From Diphasiastrum complanatum (taxonomy: Eukaryota > Streptophyta > Lycopodiopsida > Lycopodiales > Lycopodiaceae), in contig CM055107.1 of assembly GCA_029204225.1 (NCBI GenBank), forward strand, positions 24,137,391 to 24,201,390: a DNA stretch of 64,000 nt, given 5' to 3'. The notes under the pieces are model-generated. The model was not told the origin of the DNA, did not search any database, and was given only the letters and a program-made list of their open reading frames with translations. This document shows positions 59,345 to 64,000 of the stretch, piece by piece (the stretch's first letter is position 1; each line of letters starts with the position of its first letter). The position numbers and the translations under genes were made by a program.

Positions 59345-59830
59345 ATAGCTTACAAATGCTTAGAACGAGTGAATGACTAGTAAAATGTTCTCCAGCATTG
59401 GTTTACTGCAGGCAGTCCGTTATTCTCTATCAGAAGTAGAAAACAACACACACAAATGACTTTGCTTTCTCACTATAAATACGGGGTAAAACTGAAAATC
59501 CGCAATGAGCCTGTATAGAAGGCAATAGGAAGTGTATCCATGGCCATTAATCACAAATCCACAAATGGCATACAAATGCACAGAGATGATTAGTAAAATA
59601 TTCTCAAGCATTATGCAATGCAGGCAATCTATCAAAAGTAGATAGCCGCTCCACTATCGAAAGTCGATAGCCGAAACCAAAAGGACTTAATTCATGGTTA
59701 AACAGAAAACCCTTAAACCATTGTACATAACTACATAACTTATTAAGCTGAATCTGGAAATCTGTAGCACGGACAAAAGCCAATAGAAAGTATAGCCATG
59801 GCCACTAACTGGTAGTCATATAACTGTTTA
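59345..59830. repeat. Imperfect tandem duplication, about 240-bp unit
   Basis: 'gactagtaaaatgttctccagcattg' (59372) recurs as 'gattagtaaaatattctcaagcatt' (59587). 'agaaggcaataggaagtgtatccatggccatta' (59517) recurs as 'aaagccaatagaaagtatagccatggccacta' (59776). The second copy also has an internal inverted repeat 'atcgaaagtcgatagccg'. Confidence 0.75.
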
Positions 59831-59945
59831 TAGAAGTTGAGACCATGCAAATGCCAAGTAAACTGTACAATACATACTTCATCCATTTCCAGAAAATCTG
59901 TTCTTACAAGATAATTTAAGAGACTGGAAGAGAACATGTGTGTGC

Positions 59946-59948
<3 letters not shown>

Positions 59949-60016
<68 letters not shown>
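59949..60016. repeat. Compound (TG)n(AG)n array
   Basis: About 20 TG units followed without a break by about 14 AG units. Confidence 0.97.
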
Positions 60017-60737
60017 CATATCCTTTCAAAGTGTAGTGTAAAAAGCTAAATCAAATGGTGCATGTAAAATTGCTTTCAAAACTTTGCAACGATCTCCTTG
60101 TTTCTAAAATAGGTGCAATGATGCTCAATCAAGAAGATGTTCTTCATTGCTTATTACATGACCTTTGCTGGGTAGCTATTTCATAGTCATATCACGTACA
60201 TCCACCTGAGGTTTTCGTTTATTTAATGACAATGTTTTTTTGTATGAACTCTGACAGTGTTAATACTAAGGCCTGCTAAAAAAATAAACAGCTTTGAGTG
60301 AAACCTGGTCATAATAATCTATCAAATTTTCCAATATGTCAGGTCTGCAAAAGACTTTCAAACTCCTCAACTTCATGAACCCTTTGTTTAGGTTCTACCA
60401 AATCACTGGGTCCTTCATAAGTAGCTCCTTTCATGTGCACCTTGAATCTTTGTAACATGCTTACTCTGCATCTCCAAAATAGAGCAAGCTCAAAAACTAC
60501 TTGAGAATAAAACAATTAGTATTTTAATAAGAGGTAGCCAATAGCAAGCATAAAGCTTCCAAGTAGGAACATAAAACAATTTACTGGTCTAATTGACAAA
60601 AATTCATTCAACCAGTGTTCCCAAAAAATAACACACAAATTGAGAAATCAAAGACATTTGACTTATGAAACACAATCCAAACCAATATAATCATTCTGCT
60701 TGATGTGCTTAGTCTTGCATTAATAGCATTGATGGAC

Positions 60738-60741
<4 letters not shown>
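60017..60741. other. No gene seen
   Basis: AT-rich intergenic sequence. Confidence 0.45.

Positions 60742-60795
<54 letters not shown>
60742..60795. repeat. (GA)n array, about 27 units
   Basis: Uninterrupted dinucleotide array. Confidence 0.97.
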
Positions 60796-60797
<2 letters not shown>

Positions 60798-61084
60798 ATA
60801 TATGCGTGTGGACAAGGACATGGGTATACACACAATGTAGATGTCCTTATCCAATGTCAATTGTTTTGATGTAAATTTGTGTCAATGAGTGTGTATGTCG
60901 AAAATTGGCATGGATAAGGACATATACATTGTTTCAGGTTATTTCCCCCCAGAAACATCTACTTTTGTTACAAATACATGAGCTTTATATTTTTTTTAGC
61001 AGAATCTTCCATGAACACCATTTAATTCCCAAAAGTTGTTACTTAAAGGGACTGCAATGCCTGCACAACCTTGGCTCTCATAGC

Positions 61085-61340
61085 ATGATTTCAAATGAGC
61101 TCATTGGAGGTGAAATCAACTTAGAACATGTCGACACATCTTCGTGTATTGCTGATCTTCTCACAAAGCCACTTTGCAAAAGTGCCTTCTCAAAGCATAG
61201 GTCTAATCTTGGTCTTATCTCAAGATCAATGCTTGACCCACATTAGATACATTTTTAGGAGGAGTGTCAAAATATTGAAAAATCTATCTAATGTTGTGAG
61301 TATGGGTCCTAAAAATGCCAAAGATGAATTGGTGGATTTC
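61085..61340 (+). pseudogene. Copia RNase H tail, polypurine tract and LTR start
   Basis: The forward frame reads ELIGGEINLEHVDTSSCIAD, then LLTKPLCKSAFSKHRSN, with a stop at 61244, followed by aggaggag and an LTR start TGTCAAAATATTG at 61265. This is the family of the nested element at 17563-19285, in the opposite orientation, almost identical to 18175-18340 there. It is cut at about 61085 (within RNase H) and about 61340 (inside the LTR), so only a 250-bp scrap moved or survived. Confidence 0.9.
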
Positions 61341-61439
61341 TCCCTTCTCCCTAAATCCGTAAGCTAATCTAGTTCCATTCATGCAGTCCTTAGGATACCC
61401 TTAAGGCTTCATATTAAGAGTCATACTGATCGTTGCAAG

Positions 61440-61625
61440 TTCCCGAAAGGAACTCGTAAAGAGTCCGCAAGGAACCCGTAAGTAACTCATAAGGAACATG
61501 TAAGGTTTCCTCTTACGAGTCACTACGATCATCACCCATAAAAAGCGCGTAAGGAACTCGTAAAGAACCCGCAACGAAACTCCTAAGTGAGTCGTAAGCA
61601 ACTCGTAAGTGACCCGTAAGGAAAG
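61440..61625. repeat. Minisatellite-like 'aactcgtaag' stretch
   Basis: The words 'ggaactcgtaaag', 'ggaacccgtaagtaactcat', 'gcaactcgtaag' and 'gacccgtaagg' recur at 10-25 bp spacing on both strands (also ccttacgagt). Lies directly 3' of the gypsy integrase on the reverse strand. Confidence 0.7.
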
Positions 61626-61659
61626 CTGCTACCAAGTAATACGAACAAGAAACGAAGAC

Positions 61660-62430
61660 CTACGAGCAATGACGAAGTCGTTCTTTTAAACGACTTACAT
61701 GGAAAACAAGATGAACCCCAACCCCGATCGGAAGATCTAGCTGAAAAGCGACCGGGTTGATTTTCTTTACAACCTTATAAGGTCCTCTATAACAAGGAGA
61801 TAGCTTATGGCATTTTCCCGTCTGAAGTACCTTTGAATCCTTAGGGATTTTAAGATACACCCAGGTTCCGACCTCAATTTCCCGAGGTGAGCGACCGCGG
61901 TTAGCATAAAACTGAGCTTTATCCTGAGCGGTTTTCATACTTTCCTTGGCCACTAGCAGCATTTCCTGCATATCTTGTAGGAAATCAACTGCAGCTTGCA
62001 CCTTGAGACCTTTGAGTCGGACCGAAACTGGAGAGCGCGGCTGAAAACCATACATCAGCATAAAAGGACTAAATTCGGTGGCAGAATGCTTGGCACTATT
62101 GTGCATGAACTCAACCACTGGGAGATACTTTTCCCAATCAGACTGTCGGTGTGAAACATATGCTCTAAGCATATCTTCCAACGCATGGTTAACACGTTCT
62201 GTCTGCCCATCAGATTCTGGGTGATCCGAAGAACTAAGACTAAGGGTTGTTTCAAGTTTTTCAAATACTAATTGCCAGAACTTGCCAGTGAATTTGGAGT
62301 CACGATCACTAAGAATATCATTCGGCAAAGCATACAATCTGAGCAACTTTTCAACGAAAAATTGGGCTAGTTCAGATGCCTTGACAGTTAATTTAGTTGG
62401 TATAAATTGCGCCATGTTGGTTAGTGTTAC
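61660..62430 (-). pseudogene. Ty3/gypsy integrase core and C-terminus, truncated
   Basis: 251 open codons. Core: MAQFIPTKLTVKASELAQFF, LPNDILSDRDSKFTGKFW (second catalytic Asp present), HPESDGQTERVNHALEDML (catalytic Glu present), WEKYLPVVEFMHNSA, then the C-terminal domain GTWVYLKIPKD, YRGPYKVVKKINP, VFHVSRLKERL and a stop. The first catalytic Asp region, normally VVDRLTKMAHF, reads YVTLTNMAQF, so it is lost at the upstream scar near 62430. No chromodomain follows VFHVSRLK, unlike the remnant at 41629, so the two come from different lineages. Confidence 0.92.
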
Positions 62431-63090
62431 GTACCAGTACCTCTATGCTTGGGTGGTAACGTAGCGTTCGTCACCTGTTTGTGCTTTAGCAATGATCGGC
62501 ACGACGATGGGCATTGTGTATAAGGTGCAATCGCTCTAACTTACGTTTTTGGTTGGTTTAAGCTTTTAGTTGATGTTTTTTGAAGGCTTAGTTGAATTCA
62601 TTGAATCGAACTGAACAACTTTGCTTTTTGGTTCGTCTCAATCCGAGATCGTTTTGATTGAAAACGAGCCACCTTTGCTAGCTACGGTGGAAGTTTGTCG
62701 GTTTTTTGAATTTTTGGCGGTTTTAAAAAATTCAAAAGCCGATTTCGTTTTCTAGCCTTATTTTGGGACTCGGAAGTCGGAAGTCGGAAGTCGGAAATTT
62801 TTTTGCTTTTTGGTTTTTCCTCATGCAAAAAAATTTTGAAAAAAAAAAATTGTCGGGTACCTGCCCGCCCGCCCGCAGTCCGTACGGCTCTATCAAATTT
62901 TGTGACAGGCGGTCACTGGCTGCAGACGCACACACCAGGAGGTTGTGTATTCTTCCTTGTGTTGGGGAGAGGTGTTAATAATCTTTTTAAGTTACATCTT
63001 CTTTGTACTTTCAACAAAGTACAAGAAGGATCGGCTTCCCGATGTGGTATTGTCATGGCTTGATCGGTGGAAGTGGAAGTCATTTTTCCA
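62431..63090 (+). other. Untranslated or LTR-like sequence, no gene
   Basis: Contains four copies of 'cggaagt' (62771-62797), a 'cccgcccgcccg' run near 62863, and no open frame of note. It may be the leader of the gag fragment that follows. Confidence 0.4.
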
Positions 63091-63418
63091 TGCACGATGC
63101 GCCTGATAGTACAAAGGTCGCCTCTGCTCTCATGTTTTTACGCGGTAAGGCAATCACATAGTGGCAGGATCTGAAGGAGAGGGCTGGTGCCCCTTCTACA
63201 TGGAATGCCTTTCAAGAAGCCTTTAAAATGGCTTTTCTTCCGATGTTGGATGATTTTGATCACTGGCGGCGTTTCGCCACCGTGCAGATGGGTACTAGGC
63301 CGTTAGATGCCTATATCCAAGAATTCCAGGAAATTTTGCCCCGAATCGATCCTATCCTGTTGAAGCTACATTTTATCTTGGGGCTTCCAAAAGAAATCAC
63401 CGTAAATCTGGCACCATA
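63091..63418 (+). pseudogene. Ty3/gypsy gag core fragment
   Basis: The forward frame reads DSTKVASALMFLRGKAIT, a stop in place of the usual Trp, then WQDLKERAGAPSTWNAFQEA, DDFDHWRRFATVQMGTRPLD, AYIQEFQEILPRI and LHFILGLPKEI. This is the Retrotrans_gag core. It ends abruptly at about 63418, where a reverse-strand gypsy RNase H begins, so two elements are joined tail to tail. Confidence 0.85.
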
Positions 63419-64000
63419 AAGATAATGCCTACAGATTTTTAACACGTGAATGACTGCAAAAAGCTCCTTCTCATAGGTAGAATACCTAGTCTGAGCAGGA
63501 TCCAGCATCTTGCTTTCAAAAGCAATTGGTCTACCATCCTGATAAAGGACCACTCCTACAACAAAGTCGCTAGCATCTGTATCAACCACAAAGGGTCGGT
63601 TAGGATCGACAATGTGTAAAATTGGAGCCGAAGAAACACAGTGCTTGAGAGTCTCAAAACTCTCATTCATTTCATCAGTTCATGTTATCAATGGACTTTT
63701 TCTGCAGCTACATTTTTTCTTCACCCCCTTAAGAACGTTCGTCAAGGGCAACGCTATTAAAGCATAGTCCAAAATGAACCTGTGAAAGACTCCTGTGAAG
63801 CCCAAAAAGGATTTCACATCACGAATTGTCAAAGGTCTTGGCCATTCTCGTACCTTACGGACTTTGTCATAATCAATTTCAAGACCTTTATCGGATATGA
63901 CATGGCACCGATATTTGAGTTTAGTTTGAAAGAACTCACATTTCGACTCCTTAGCATAGAGCTTTTCTTGCCTTAGAAGATCCAAGACAATACGAAGATG
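63419..64000 (-). pseudogene. Ty3/gypsy RT (C-terminal) and RNase H, runs off the window
   Basis: From 64000 down: VLDLLRQEKLYAKESKCEFF, GLEIDYDKVRKVREWPRP, SFLGFTGVFHRFILDYA, then a stop at 63680 in place of the usual Trp, then MNESFETLKHCVSSAPIL, VVDTDASDFVVGVVLYQ (RNase H catalytic Asp present), YSTYEKELFAVIHVLK and HYLYGARF at the scar. The RT palm with the active site would lie beyond the window end. Confidence 0.9.

Overview
This is an AT-rich nuclear window from a land plant. Two things show this: a chloroplast-type TatA gene with a transit peptide and spliceosomal introns, and a background made almost entirely of plant Ty1/copia and Ty3/gypsy retrotransposons. The very long (GA)n/(CT)n arrays, long introns and many unrelated LTR families would suit a large fern- or lycophyte-like genome. 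That taxonomic guess is inference only; no marker here fixes the species.

Layout. 1-20.5 kb is a retrotransposon nest: a decayed gypsy gag, a reverse-strand copia fragment, a young copia element (3331-8921; 5' LTR, PBS, gag-pol and half a 3' LTR), then reverse-strand copia RT and gag pieces, a (TC)100 array and a forward copia gag. A 1.7 kb deleted LTR element (17563-19285) with a perfect 5-bp target duplication is nested inside an older copia gag. 20.5-31 kb is the gene island: a two-exon gene of uncertain family (23023-23780) and a three-exon TatA/Tha4 gene (24228-29040). The first TatA intron carries a LINE remnant and a GA array close to the 3' splice site. 31-39 kb holds LTR fragments, a copia RNase H remnant and small duplications. 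40038-40340 encodes a 100-aa secreted-peptide precursor whose C-terminus resembles the IDA/IDL signalling peptides. 41.6-54.7 kb is again retrotransposons: a gypsy integrase tail with chromodomain-like end, a copia gag, a reverse-strand gypsy pol with an extra downstream coiled-coil coding stretch and an odd 'tcgaaaa' low-complexity block, a forward gypsy LTR/gag/protease, and a copia integrase piece. 55-61 kb is gene-poor with tandem duplications, a MITE-like element and dinucleotide arrays. 61-64 kb holds copia and gypsy fragments, the last running off the window.

Only three host-gene candidates are supported: TatA (strong), the IDA-like peptide (moderate) and the 23 kb two-exon gene (structure good, identity weak, possibly transposon-derived). 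All retrotransposon reading frames carry stops, frameshifts, truncations or lost catalytic residues, so none looks autonomous. No tRNA, rRNA or CRISPR was seen.
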